DNA of 64,000 nt from an uncultured Treponema sp. Lineage in GTDB: Bacteria; Spirochaetota; Spirochaetia; Treponematales; Treponemataceae. The stretch is taken from contig CALBXN010000010.1 of NCBI GenBank assembly GCA_937890485.1, positions 1-64,000 on the forward strand, written 5' to 3'. Positions 1-6,301 of the stretch are shown in pieces. The notes beneath the pieces were generated by a model. It was not told the DNA's origin and searched no databases. It saw nothing but the letters and a program-made list of their open reading frames with translations. How positions within the stretch are numbered: position 1 is the stretch's first letter; each line of letters opens with the position of its first letter. The position numbers were made by a program, and so were the translations under genes.

Positions 1-35
1 AACATATATTAGAATAATTTTTAATTGGTGATATT

Positions 36-236
36 ATGGCAGAAAATACAGAAAAAGATTTTGCAGGTTATACAGTCTGTTCAACAAGTGGTTGTTGTCA
101 AGATATCAATGGTAAAATTGTAGAAAGAACTGTGCGAAAAGCGTTTCCAGATGATGACGAATCTACACTTTATATTGTAAAGTTAAAAGGTATAAGAGAA
201 CATATGCAATTATATGAATGTGAGATGTGTAAATAG
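36..236 (+). CDS. Small Cys-containing hypothetical protein (66 aa)
   Basis: I do not recognise this protein. It has five cysteines (C15, C20, C21, C62, C65), including a C-terminal CxxC, so metal binding is possible. The ATG follows a GGTGAT Shine-Dalgarno at the usual distance. It is the first complete gene in the window and is co-directional with everything up to 2.6 kb. Confidence 0.6.
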   Translation: MAENTEKDFAGYTVCSTSGCCQDINGKIVERTVRKAFPDDDESTLYIVKLKGIREHMQLYECEMCK

Positions 237-280
237 CAATAAAAGGCTGGTTTCATTAGGATAGAGAGGAGGAAGTGCTT

Positions 281-592
281 ATGTGTATGTATTGTGAAAG
301 AAGACAAGATATTAAGTTTGGTTGGGAACAACCGAAATTACCATATCATAATAATCCACCTTGTTATAATCTTTCTGGAAATGTTTTAGAAAATGAAAAG
401 TGGGAAGGCGTCATTCATGATTATAAAACCTCTAGTCCAGAATTGATATTAACTTGTCAGGGATATTTTGATGGAGAAGGAGTGGGAACTATTCTCATAC
501 CAATAAAATATTGTCCTGAATGTGGAAGAGAATTAGGAAAACATGAGGTGTGTCATGACAAAGAAACAGATAGAGAAGAAGTACAATGTTAA
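281..592 (+). CDS. Zinc-ribbon-like hypothetical protein (103 aa)
   Basis: CxxC pairs lie at the N-terminus (C2/C5) and near the C-terminus (CPECG), as in small phage zinc ribbons. Function is unknown. I start it at ATG 281, eight bases after a clear AGGAGG; an in-frame GTG at 275 sits only two bases from that SD and is unlikely. The 3' end overlaps the next small gene by 38 bases, which suggests translational coupling. Confidence 0.65.
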   Translation: MCMYCERRQDIKFGWEQPKLPYHNNPPCYNLSGNVLENEKWEGVIHDYKTSSPELILTCQGYFDGEGVGTILIPIKYCPECGRELGKHEVCHDKETDREEVQC

Positions 593-722
593 ACTTGTAA
601 GAGAACAGAATCCTTATATGGGTGGAAGATTGTTTTGGTCTGTAAAGGATTTGAACGGAAAAGAGATTGAGCGTTGTGAAACACTTAATGATGTTGTAGA
701 GAAAATGGCTTTGAAATTCTAG
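555..722 (+). CDS. Short hypothetical protein (55 aa)
   Basis: This short ORF starts inside the end of the previous gene, with GAGGTG five bases upstream of its ATG. The product is basic at the N-terminus and ends with a short helical stretch. No family is recognised. The overlap and SD support a real gene; the small size leaves some doubt. Confidence 0.5.
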   Translation: MTKKQIEKKYNVKLVREQNPYMGGRLFWSVKDLNGKEIERCETLNDVVEKMALKF

Positions 723-759
723 TTTTATTTTATGAGTTTAATATAATAAGGATAACATT

Positions 760-1632
760 ATGATAAGATTGCCAATTTATAATAAAGATTTTTTGTTTAA
801 TATAGGAAAAGATTTAACTGTGAATGAGGATAGACCTAATCCGATATGGACATCTGGTTTATGGATTCCTAAAAGATGTGGTAACGACATAAGTTCTGAT
901 GACATTGCTAAAAAAGAATTATTTAGATTATTAAAATATAACACATGTCCTTTTTGCGGAGAAAAAATGAGAGATATTGCAGAGTATAAAGATTATGGTA
1001 ATTCGATTTTTGTATGTGACAATTGCCTGTATTGGGGAGGAAGAGGTTCAAGAATAGATGGTCCATATTCAACAAGAGGTATACTTGGTAGAATGGAGTT
1101 TACAAATAATATAGAAGATGTAAAATTAGAACAAGTTTTAGTATATTTGAAAAGCAACATTGAAAAGATTTATGATTTATCTCCGAGAGAGGCAGAGAAA
1201 TTACTACCACATATTCTTTCTGATTATTTAGATTGTGAAGTATTGGCTTTTGGAGGTGTAAAAGACAAAGGGATAGATGCTTTAGCAATTCATGGTGATG
1301 GTGTAAAAATGTTAATTCAAATAAAGTGGAGAAAAAATCAGAGTAAAGCAGAATCGGTATCAGTGGTGAGGGAAGTTGGTGGTACAATGCTTGCGAGAAA
1401 AATTCCAAAGGGGTTTATTGTTACTACCAGAAATAAGTTTTCTATTGAAGCTAAAAAAGAAGCAGAATTAATTTCAGAGAATGTTTTATATGGTTTAGGA
1501 AAATTAGAATTACAATTGAATGATTATAATAATTTAATTGATATGTTTGAGATTTCCACAAAAAAGAGAACTAAAAATATGAAATTAGAAGATTTTACAA
1601 ATGGGTGGGATGAATATAGTCTATTTGGTTAA
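760..1632 (+). CDS. Mrr-like PD-(D/E)XK endonuclease with zinc ribbon (290 aa)
   Basis: The protein has two parts. Residues about 60-90 hold a four-cysteine zinc ribbon (C63, C66, C86, C89). Residues about 140-235 look like the Mrr/restriction endonuclease catalytic domain: a helix, then GID with D173, then the QxK signature (Q187, K189) and a following basic helix. Mrr-family nucleases cut DNA, often modified or foreign DNA. In a phage it could attack host or rival DNA, or process recombination ends. The call rests on motif shape, so the family is fairly sure and the substrate unknown. It is surrounded by tiny zinc-ribbon genes. Confidence 0.7.
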   Translation: MIRLPIYNKDFLFNIGKDLTVNEDRPNPIWTSGLWIPKRCGNDISSDDIAKKELFRLLKYNTCPFCGEKMRDIAEYKDYGNSIFVCDNCLYWGGRGSRIDGPYSTRGILGRMEFTNNIEDVKLEQVLVYLKSNIEKIYDLSPREAEKLLPHILSDYLDCEVLAFGGVKDKGIDALAIHGDGVKMLIQIKWRKNQSKAESVSVVREVGGTMLARKIPKGFIVTTRNKFSIEAKKEAELISENVLYGLGKLELQLNDYNNLIDMFEISTKKRTKNMKLEDFTNGWDEYSLFG

Positions 1633-1678
1633 TTTATATTTGTAAAAGTAGTAAAAGTGAAATTCTAAGGAGAAAAAT

Positions 1679-1867
1679 ATGGATAAAGATAAAATTCTTA
1701 AAATGAAAGAATGGATGTTTGAACTTACAGGAGATTGGAATGTTTTTCTTTTTGAAGGAGAAGGACTTATTGAAGCCTACAAAGCAACAGTAGAAGCATA
1801 TAAAAAGTCAAATGCAATTATCCCATCTCCACCGTTTAATTTAGAAGAAATTTTAGCAATAAATTAA
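1679..1867 (+). CDS. Hypothetical protein (62 aa)
   Basis: A small, mostly helical protein with no recognised family. The ATG follows AAGGAG closely (AAGGAGAAAAATATG). It lies between the Mrr-like gene and a zinc-ribbon gene. Confidence 0.5.
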   Translation: MDKDKILKMKEWMFELTGDWNVFLFEGEGLIEAYKATVEAYKKSNAIIPSPPFNLEEILAIN

Positions 1868-1887
1868 CTATTTGATGAGGTTTAAAT

Positions 1888-2088
1888 ATGGCAAGAGCAA
1901 AGATATATTGTGAGATTATATGTAATAATTGTGGAGCATTATTAAAAGGTAGCGGATATTATAACAATTCATCCATCATATCAAGATTAAAAGAAAACGC
2001 AAAAGAATCTAATTGGATATGGAGTGAAGAATTTTGTGGTAATTTATGCCCAGATTGTCAAGAAGAAATGAAAAACAAGTCTGTTTAA
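1888..2088 (+). CDS. Zinc-ribbon hypothetical protein (66 aa)
   Basis: Two CxxC pairs (CNNCG near residue 14 and CPDC near residue 56) frame a short domain, the usual layout of a treble-clef or rubredoxin-like zinc site. A GAGG SD precedes the ATG. Function unknown; it may bind protein or nucleic acid. Confidence 0.55.
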   Translation: MARAKIYCEIICNNCGALLKGSGYYNNSSIISRLKENAKESNWIWSEEFCGNLCPDCQEEMKNKSV

Positions 2089-2122
2089 AAATGAAATTCT
2101 GAGGAGGTTTTATGAAAATAGA

Positions 2123-2281
2123 ATGGCAATTGATATTATACGAGATATTTCAAAAGAACATACAAACCAAGCAGAACAAAGAGCGTTTGATAAAGCGATT
2201 GCTGTGTTAAGATATTGTGATGAACACGGTCTTAGCTATTATGTTGAAGGAAAATATTTTGATAAAAATGAAGAAAAGTGA
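2123..2281 (+). CDS. Short hypothetical protein, start region possibly frameshifted (52 aa)
   Basis: The ORF from ATG 2123 gives a sensible acidic, helical protein, but the strong GAGGAGG SD (2101-2107) is 16 bases away. It is correctly spaced for ATG 2112, which lies in another frame and stops after 32 codons. One missing base near 2122 would join the two frames into a protein starting MKIE then MAIDI. Either this is a decayed start or the internal ATG is used inefficiently. Function unknown. Confidence 0.45.
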   Translation: MAIDIIRDISKEHTNQAEQRAFDKAIAVLRYCDEHGLSYYVEGKYFDKNEEK

Positions 2282-2313
2282 CCATGAATTGTCCGTTTTA
2301 TTAGGAGAAAGAC

Positions 2314-2562
2314 ATGTTAACAATACAAGATGCAGTTCCATGTAGTATTTGTGGAGAATCACCAATTTTTCAAGGTGGCACACGTAGCGGAAGGTTGGTA
2401 TGTCCAAATTATAAAAGCAACAAAATTTTACATGGAAATTTAAGTAGAAAAAATTTACCAATGGGATTTACAGAGTGGAATCATTATTTTTGGAGTAAAG
2501 AACAAAGTAGAAATGAAGGCATTCCGATTGCTGTAAAAGAATGGAATTCAATTCATGCATAG
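2314..2562 (+). CDS. Lar-like zinc-ribbon protein (82 aa)
   Basis: CSICGESP at the N-terminus, a further cysteine at LVCPN, and a C-terminal KEWNSI segment resemble the small Lar-type family (restriction alleviation), which often ends in a WN-containing helix. In lambdoid phages Lar modulates type I restriction; here this is only a resemblance. A terminator follows directly. Confidence 0.45.
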   Translation: MLTIQDAVPCSICGESPIFQGGTRSGRLVCPNYKSNKILHGNLSRKNLPMGFTEWNHYFWSKEQSRNEGIPIAVKEWNSIHA

Positions 2563-2589
2563 TAATTATGCAATATTATTGTACACAAA

Positions 2590-2618
2590 AAGCGATACAA
2601 TTAAGTATCGCTTAAATT
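2590..2618 (+). terminator. Rho-independent terminator
   Basis: A 9-bp perfect stem (AAGCGATAC / GTATCGCTT) with a 6-base loop is followed by a T-rich run. It ends the leftmost + strand operon and insulates it from the leftward repressor gene. Confidence 0.85.
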
Positions 2619-2744
2619 TTTGTATATAAATTATGGAAAAGTTTCCCACTTGTTTTTAGTGTAGTAAAGTGATAAACTTTGGCTTACTAAAGTGACGAAT
2701 AAAGTTATATGTTCAATATAAAAGTAGAATATATAAATGATGCA

Positions 2745-2972
2745 TTAATTGATATCGCTATTTTTATCAATGATTGTTATATCAATTTCACAATCCATAG
2801 CATTGCACAAGTCTTTTAATTTTTCAAGAGTAATGTTTTGTTGACTAAATACACCAGTAATTGCTCCTGATGTACAGTTAAGACGTTCTGCTAGTTCTTT
2901 ATTCGAAATGTCTTTGCCGACTTTAATTTGCTTTAAATATCGCAATAATGTTTTTGTGTTAGTATAAATCAT
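2745..2972 (-). CDS. XRE-type HTH repressor (75 aa)
   Basis: This is the only convincing minus-strand gene in the window. The helix-turn-helix lies at residues about 22-50 (ISNKELAERLNCTSGAIT) and is typical of Cro/CI or antitoxin-type regulators. It is divergent from the MazF-like gene. The spacer contains three copies of AGATATATCT, two of them placed at its own promoter and one at the opposing promoter, so it probably represses both directions. It may be a lysis-lysogeny type switch or the antitoxin-side regulator of the MazF module. Confidence 0.8.
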   Translation of the reverse strand: MIYTNTKTLLRYLKQIKVGKDISNKELAERLNCTSGAITGVFSQQNITLEKLKDLCNAMDCEIDITIIDKNSDIN

Positions 2973-2992
2973 TAGATATACCGTCCTTGATT

Positions 2993-3087
2993 AGATATAT
3001 CTTAATTATAGTAGAAATATACAAATTAAACAAGATATATCTTTAAAATTTGGTGAATATTTTATCTTAAAAAATAAAGATATATCT
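2993..3087. promoter_or_regulatory. Three palindromic operators for the HTH repressor
   Basis: The perfect 10-bp palindrome AGATATATCT occurs at 2993-3002, 3033-3042 and 3078-3087, 40 and 45 bp apart. Degenerate half-copies flank the set near 2974 and 3099. The first lies just beyond the -10 of the leftward promoter, the second touches its -35, and the third abuts the -35 of the rightward promoter. Binding by the neighbouring HTH protein is an inference from position. Confidence 0.75.
3005..3033 (-). promoter_or_regulatory. Leftward promoter of the repressor gene
   Basis: On the minus strand a perfect TATAAT (3005-3010) is preceded by TTGTTT (3028-3033) at 17 bp. Operator copies lie on both sides, which is consistent with autorepression. 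Confidence 0.6.
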
Positions 3088-3115
3088 TGAATTATTAAGG
3101 TATATATTGTATAAT
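3087..3115 (+). promoter_or_regulatory. Rightward sigma-A promoter of the MazF operon
   Basis: TTGAAT (3087-3092), a 17-bp spacer and TATAAT (3110-3115) form a near-consensus housekeeping promoter. The third AGATATATCT operator abuts the -35 hexamer, so the repressor should block it. Confidence 0.8.
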
Positions 3116-3191
3116 CGAAAGTGTCAAAGGTAATATACAGATTCAGTTGAAACTATATAGTAGGGCATACATACAGAAAGGAGGAAAAGAC

Positions 3192-3536
3192 ATGAAGATT
3201 AGACGTGGCGATATTTTTTACGCAGATTTAAGACCAACAATTGGTTGTGAACAAGGTGGTATCCGTCCAGTTCTGATTGTCCAAAATGATATCGGTAACA
3301 AACACAGTCCTACAACTATTGTGATTGCGTTAACATCAAAAGAGAAAAAAGAATTACCTACACATGTACCATTACATAAAGAACAGTGTAAAGGGTTATC
3401 TGATGATTCTATTATTTTGTGCGAGCAGCTTAGGACAATAGATAAAAAGAGAATTAAAGACAAGATTGGTTATGTTAATGAAGAATCTTTGGATGATGTT
3501 ATGAAAGCTGTAAAAATTAGCATGAGTATATTTTAG
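3192..3536 (+). CDS. mazF: MazF/PemK-like endoribonuclease toxin (114 aa)
   Basis: The protein has the MazF fold signature: an N-terminal RRGDIFYADL strand, GGIRPVLIVQND, then TTIVIALTS and a C-terminal LDDVMKAV helix. MazF enzymes cut mRNA at short single-stranded sites and stop translation. I chose ATG 3192 because AAGGAGG sits directly upstream; a longer frame from 3147 has no SD. No MazE-like gene lies upstream, which is unusual. The divergent HTH gene or the downstream 100-residue protein may serve as the partner. Confidence 0.85.
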   Translation: MKIRRGDIFYADLRPTIGCEQGGIRPVLIVQNDIGNKHSPTTIVIALTSKEKKELPTHVPLHKEQCKGLSDDSIILCEQLRTIDKKRIKDKIGYVNEESLDDVMKAVKISMSIF

Positions 3537-3550
3537 GGGATGGTGATGTT

Positions 3551-3853
3551 ATGAAATCTATTCGTAAATTTAGCGATGTAGATAGCGCAATAAAAGAGTT
3601 AGAAGATTTAAAAAAAGATGGAAAAAAAAGGGAAATTATTATTAGTACTATTGATTTTGACAACGACGAAGAATCAACAAAACGCGCTACACCAGATGAG
3701 GGGTGCGTTTTAATAAGGAAATCGAAAACGATAATCATTAATGAAGATGAATATATCCCACACATAGAATTATATTCAAAAGTTCAAAATGATTTAGAAA
3801 ATATAATATGTAAAGGAATTATGCATGATATAATCTTTCCTAAAAGAGAATAA
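3551..3853 (+). CDS. Hypothetical protein downstream of MazF (100 aa)
   Basis: It lies 14 bases after mazF in the same transcript, with GGGGATGGTG before the ATG. The product is charged and has an N-terminal helix rich in lysine and aspartate. No family is recognised. Position makes it a candidate antitoxin or modulator of the toxin, but nothing in the sequence proves this. Confidence 0.6.
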   Translation: MKSIRKFSDVDSAIKELEDLKKDGKKREIIISTIDFDNDEESTKRATPDEGCVLIRKSKTIIINEDEYIPHIELYSKVQNDLENIICKGIMHDIIFPKRE

Positions 3854-3858
3854 AAAAT

Positions 3859-3911
3859 CGAACAAACGTTCGAAAATAATTATTGACAAAACAGAACAAA
3901 CATTCTAATAT
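3859..3911 (+). promoter_or_regulatory. SOS (LexA-type) boxes around a promoter
   Basis: CGAACAAACGTTCG (3859-3872) is a perfect palindromic match to the Gram-positive LexA core CGAAC-N4-GTTCG. A weaker copy, AGAACAAACATTCT, lies at 3893-3906. Between and over them is TTGACA (3883-3888), a 17-bp spacer and TAATAT (3906-3911). The second box covers the spacer, so host LexA should silence this promoter until DNA damage. Confidence 0.75.
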
Positions 3912-3934
3912 TGTTCTTAGAAAAACATAAAAAG

Positions 3935-3985
3935 AAAAGACCCTGACACGGTGTTGGCAGCACCATAAAGTGTCAGGAGTCTTTT
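3935..3985 (+). terminator. Terminator or small-RNA hairpin downstream of the SOS promoter
   Basis: A long stem (AAAAGAC then CCTGACAC paired with GTGTCAGG then GTCTTTT, one bulged A) holds an inner GGTG/CACC hairpin and ends in a short T run. It begins about 17 bases after the predicted start site of the SOS promoter, so that transcript would be only about 70 bases long. It also serves as the end of the mazF operon. Confidence 0.7.
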
Positions 3986-4162
3986 CAAAACAAACATAAA
4001 CAAAAGATTCAAACTAGAAGATTGAATTTTGTTAACACAACAGAAATGTTGCTTAGAGTTATTATTACATATTAAAACAATAAAAGTCAAGAGTTTCTAG
4101 GCAATTAGCATTTCTGCAAATTTATCCAATTATTTTTACAATTGAATATAGAAAAACACTAT

Positions 4163-4238
4163 TGGGCTGTGGCGAAGCGGTTAACGCATTGCACTTTGAC
4201 TGCAACATTTTTCGTGGGTTCAAATCCCACCAGCCTAG
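4163..4238 (+). tRNA. tRNA-Gln (UUG)
   Basis: The cloverleaf is complete: a 7-bp acceptor stem with the U1-A72 pair typical of bacterial tRNA-Gln, a short D arm (GCG/CGC), a 5-bp anticodon stem TTGCA/TGCAA with loop CTTTGAC (anticodon TTG), and a T arm GTGGG-TTCAAAT-CCCAC. CCA is not encoded. The AT-rich phage would benefit from reading CAA. Confidence 0.9.
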
Positions 4239-4482
4239 TTATTCCGTAGAAACATGTAGATGCGGAGTGCGTAAAATAATAAAGAATAAATGTTTTGAAA
4301 CAGAAAGGAGGAATCCTTTTCCGTTAACTTTTAGGAAGTGATTCACAACAGTTCGTTTTGTTCTTGATTGTTTGACTAATATAGACCATCACAAATTCCT
4401 ACATGTAGTCTTCTGCGATGACCAAATCAATGATTTGCGAGCAGACACTTAGCTAATAACTGGAAACAGTTTAATATAAATA
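4239..4482 (+). other. Structured non-coding spacer between two tRNAs
   Basis: There is no gene in these 244 bases. They hold a stem ATTCCG/CGGAGT just after tRNA-Gln, a hairpin that folds an AAAGGAGG motif back on ATCCTTTT, two copies of ACATGTAG about 140 bases apart, an AAATC/GATTT hairpin, and AACTG-GAAA-CAGTT with a GNRA tetraloop just before the second tRNA. It may be a processed RNA; I could not fit a third cloverleaf. Confidence 0.5.
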
Positions 4483-4556
4483 GGACTCTTAGTTCAGTTG
4501 GTGAGAGCAATCGCCTCATAAGCGGTGGGTCGTGGGTTCAAGTCCCACAGAGTCCA
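4483..4556 (+). tRNA. tRNA with CAU anticodon (Ile2 or Met)
   Basis: GGACTCT/AGAGTCC acceptor, GTTC/GAGC D stem, ATCGC/GCGGT anticodon stem with loop CTCATAA, and a GTGGG/CCCAC T stem make a complete cloverleaf with no encoded CCA. The body resembles Firmicutes tRNA-Ile2, whose C34 is changed to lysidine to read AUA, more than elongator Met. That identity is an inference; the 3' discriminator is A. Confidence 0.85.
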
Positions 4557-4576
4557 TTAAATATTTTGAGAAATAT

Positions 4577-4617
4577 ATGACACATACAGAGAAGTATATG
4601 TTGTATGTGTCATTTTT
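4577..4617 (+). terminator. Rho-independent terminator after the tRNAs
   Basis: An 11-bp perfect stem (ATGACACATAC / GTATGTGTCAT) is followed by TTTTATA. It ends the tRNA transcript. Confidence 0.85.
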
Positions 4618-4649
4618 ATACTCATTTTTGAGGAAAGAAGGTGAGAATT

Positions 4650-5267
4650 TTGAACTACTGTATTAAAAACAATAAGAATGTGTACATAAAACTGGATGAA
4701 AATGGAACGCCCGTTACTTGCGTAAAGAGTGTGAGAGGAAAATTTGAACACTCTAAAGCACAAAACATATTAAACAATTTACCAAAATCATTAAAAACTA
4801 TGCATTTTAAATTGCAAGCAATACCAGACATAGTTCCGAAAGAAGAAAAGAAAACGATTAAAAAGAAGATAGAAGATAGAGATAAATATATTGTATCTGA
4901 AGATATAAGTCGTTGGGTGGATAAGTTTGGTAAATGCGCAGATATTCTTCAAGAAGCGAAGAGCCGTCAAGATGAATTAATCAAAGAATTACATAACAAA
5001 GATAAAAAAATATTAGATATTTTACATATTATTGAAATCGAAAAACCAAAGGACTTGTATAAAGGTTGGTTGTTGTATAAAGAAATACGTGCTAACAGAA
5101 AAGAGAGAAGACTTATTAAAGATGAGCTGTTAATTGTTGGGAATGTTTTACAAGAAATAAATCCTTCTTGTTTACAGAGAGACAGAATTCAACGAGCAAT
5201 TGATGGATTATATACAAGAGAATATACATTCAGGATTGTAGATGATGAAAATATTAATAACGAATAA
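4650..5267 (+). CDS. Coiled-coil hypothetical protein (205 aa)
   Basis: No family is recognised. After an N-terminal beta-like region of about 60 residues the protein is lysine- and glutamate-rich with long helices (residues about 85-165) that could form a coiled coil. I start at TTG 4650, preceded by AAGGTGAG at correct spacing; the in-frame GTG at 4641 is part of that SD. Confidence 0.6.
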   Translation: MNYCIKNNKNVYIKLDENGTPVTCVKSVRGKFEHSKAQNILNNLPKSLKTMHFKLQAIPDIVPKEEKKTIKKKIEDRDKYIVSEDISRWVDKFGKCADILQEAKSRQDELIKELHNKDKKILDILHIIEIEKPKDLYKGWLLYKEIRANRKERRLIKDELLIVGNVLQEINPSCLQRDRIQRAIDGLYTREYTFRIVDDENINNE

Positions 5268-5296
5268 GCCAAGTAATTTCATCAAATATTATCCCC

Positions 5297-5494
5297 ATGA
5301 AGATATTAATTGGAGAAATATTATATAAGAGAAAAATTTCATATAGGCAGTTGTCTATTATGACAGGTATACCAAAATCCACAATAGCAGATATATGCAA
5401 CGGATTAACAGTACCAAGAATTGACACTTTAGAAACAATTGCAAAAGCATTGAATGTGCGTATTTCAGACTTATTTGATAGTGATTTTAAATAA
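5297..5494 (+). CDS. XRE-family HTH regulator (65 aa)
   Basis: Almost the whole protein is a Cro/CI-type helix-turn-helix: SYRQLSIMTGIPKSTIADI followed by TVPRIDTLETIAKALNV and ISDLF. It probably acts as a dimeric DNA-binding switch. It lies upstream of a sigma-like gene, so the two may form a regulatory pair. Confidence 0.8.
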   Translation: MKILIGEILYKRKISYRQLSIMTGIPKSTIADICNGLTVPRIDTLETIAKALNVRISDLFDSDFK

Positions 5495-5671
5495 GTGTCC
5501 GAGTATTCGGACGATTATGTGGAAACACGTAAGATTGAAAAAATTGAATCGTATTTACTGTGAGAGGAGGAAAGTAAGGATAAGAATTGGACATGCGTCT
5601 AATTAATGTGCAAAAGATAAAGTTCAAATGGAGAAGTTAAAAATAAACAATTTATACGGGGTGTATGCATT
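5495..5671 (+). other. Non-coding leader with two tight hairpins
   Basis: No convincing gene is present. GTCCGA-GTAT-TCGGAC (5497-5512) directly follows the HTH stop. TATGTG-GAAA-CACGTA with a GNRA tetraloop follows. A GAGGAGG near 5563 is not followed by a usable start. This is probably the structured leader of the sigma-like gene. Confidence 0.4.
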
Positions 5672-6298
5672 ATGGGAGTGAAGAATTACACATTAGACGA
5701 AAGAATTTTATTAAATGAAAAATTACAACCTTACTTGGAACCTTATTATGAAAACGATGGTAAGAAACTCGTAAAGTTAGTAGATGAAATTCTCATGAGA
5801 TTAAAGTATTACGATGTGGCAAAAGATGAATTTGTTTCGTTAGCTGACGAAATAATTGTAAATGCAATGTACGATTACGATTTTAAACAGGATTTTAATG
5901 GTTACATCTACAGATGTTTGCAAAACAAATTTAAAACTGAGATGACCAGACGCAATCGTTATAAAAGACAAGCTGATAGAATGGCTCTTTCATTGGAAGA
6001 AAAAGTCGGGAATGATGATAAAAACGTGACAATTGGCGAGTTAATAGCTGATAAAAAGACTGTTGAGAGTGAAATTTTTAAAGAAAAAAAGGAAGAATGG
6101 AGAAGAGAAGTTAAAGAGTATCTTGAAAAATTATCTCCACTCCAAAGAAAAATAGCATTTCTTATGTCTGATAATAATACACCTGACGAGATATGCGAGG
6201 AATTACATATAACAATGAAACATTTTGAGAATTCTTTAAAAAGAATATTGTCAGATGAAAGAATTAAAATACTTAGACCGATAGTAGAAAGGAATTAA
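5672..6298 (+). CDS. Sigma-70-like RNA polymerase sigma factor (208 aa)
   Basis: The arrangement matches a small sigma factor. Residues about 50-110 resemble region 2 (FVSLADEIIV, then a helix ending in FKTEMTRRNRYKRQ). A linker follows, then residues about 155-200 resemble region 4 (LSPLQRKIAFLMSDNNTPDEI and a second HTH helix). Phage sigma factors redirect host RNA polymerase to middle or late promoters. It could recognise the short element repeated upstream of many genes here. Divergence from textbook sigma is large, so the role is likely but not certain. Confidence 0.7.
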   Translation: MGVKNYTLDERILLNEKLQPYLEPYYENDGKKLVKLVDEILMRLKYYDVAKDEFVSLADEIIVNAMYDYDFKQDFNGYIYRCLQNKFKTEMTRRNRYKRQADRMALSLEEKVGNDDKNVTIGELIADKKTVESEIFKEKKEEWRREVKEYLEKLSPLQRKIAFLMSDNNTPDEICEELHITMKHFENSLKRILSDERIKILRPIVERN

Positions 6299-6301
6299 GA
6301 G

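Noticed and set aside
4239..4482. A third tRNA between the two tRNAs
   Set aside because: No acceptor/T-arm pair or anticodon loop could be fitted.
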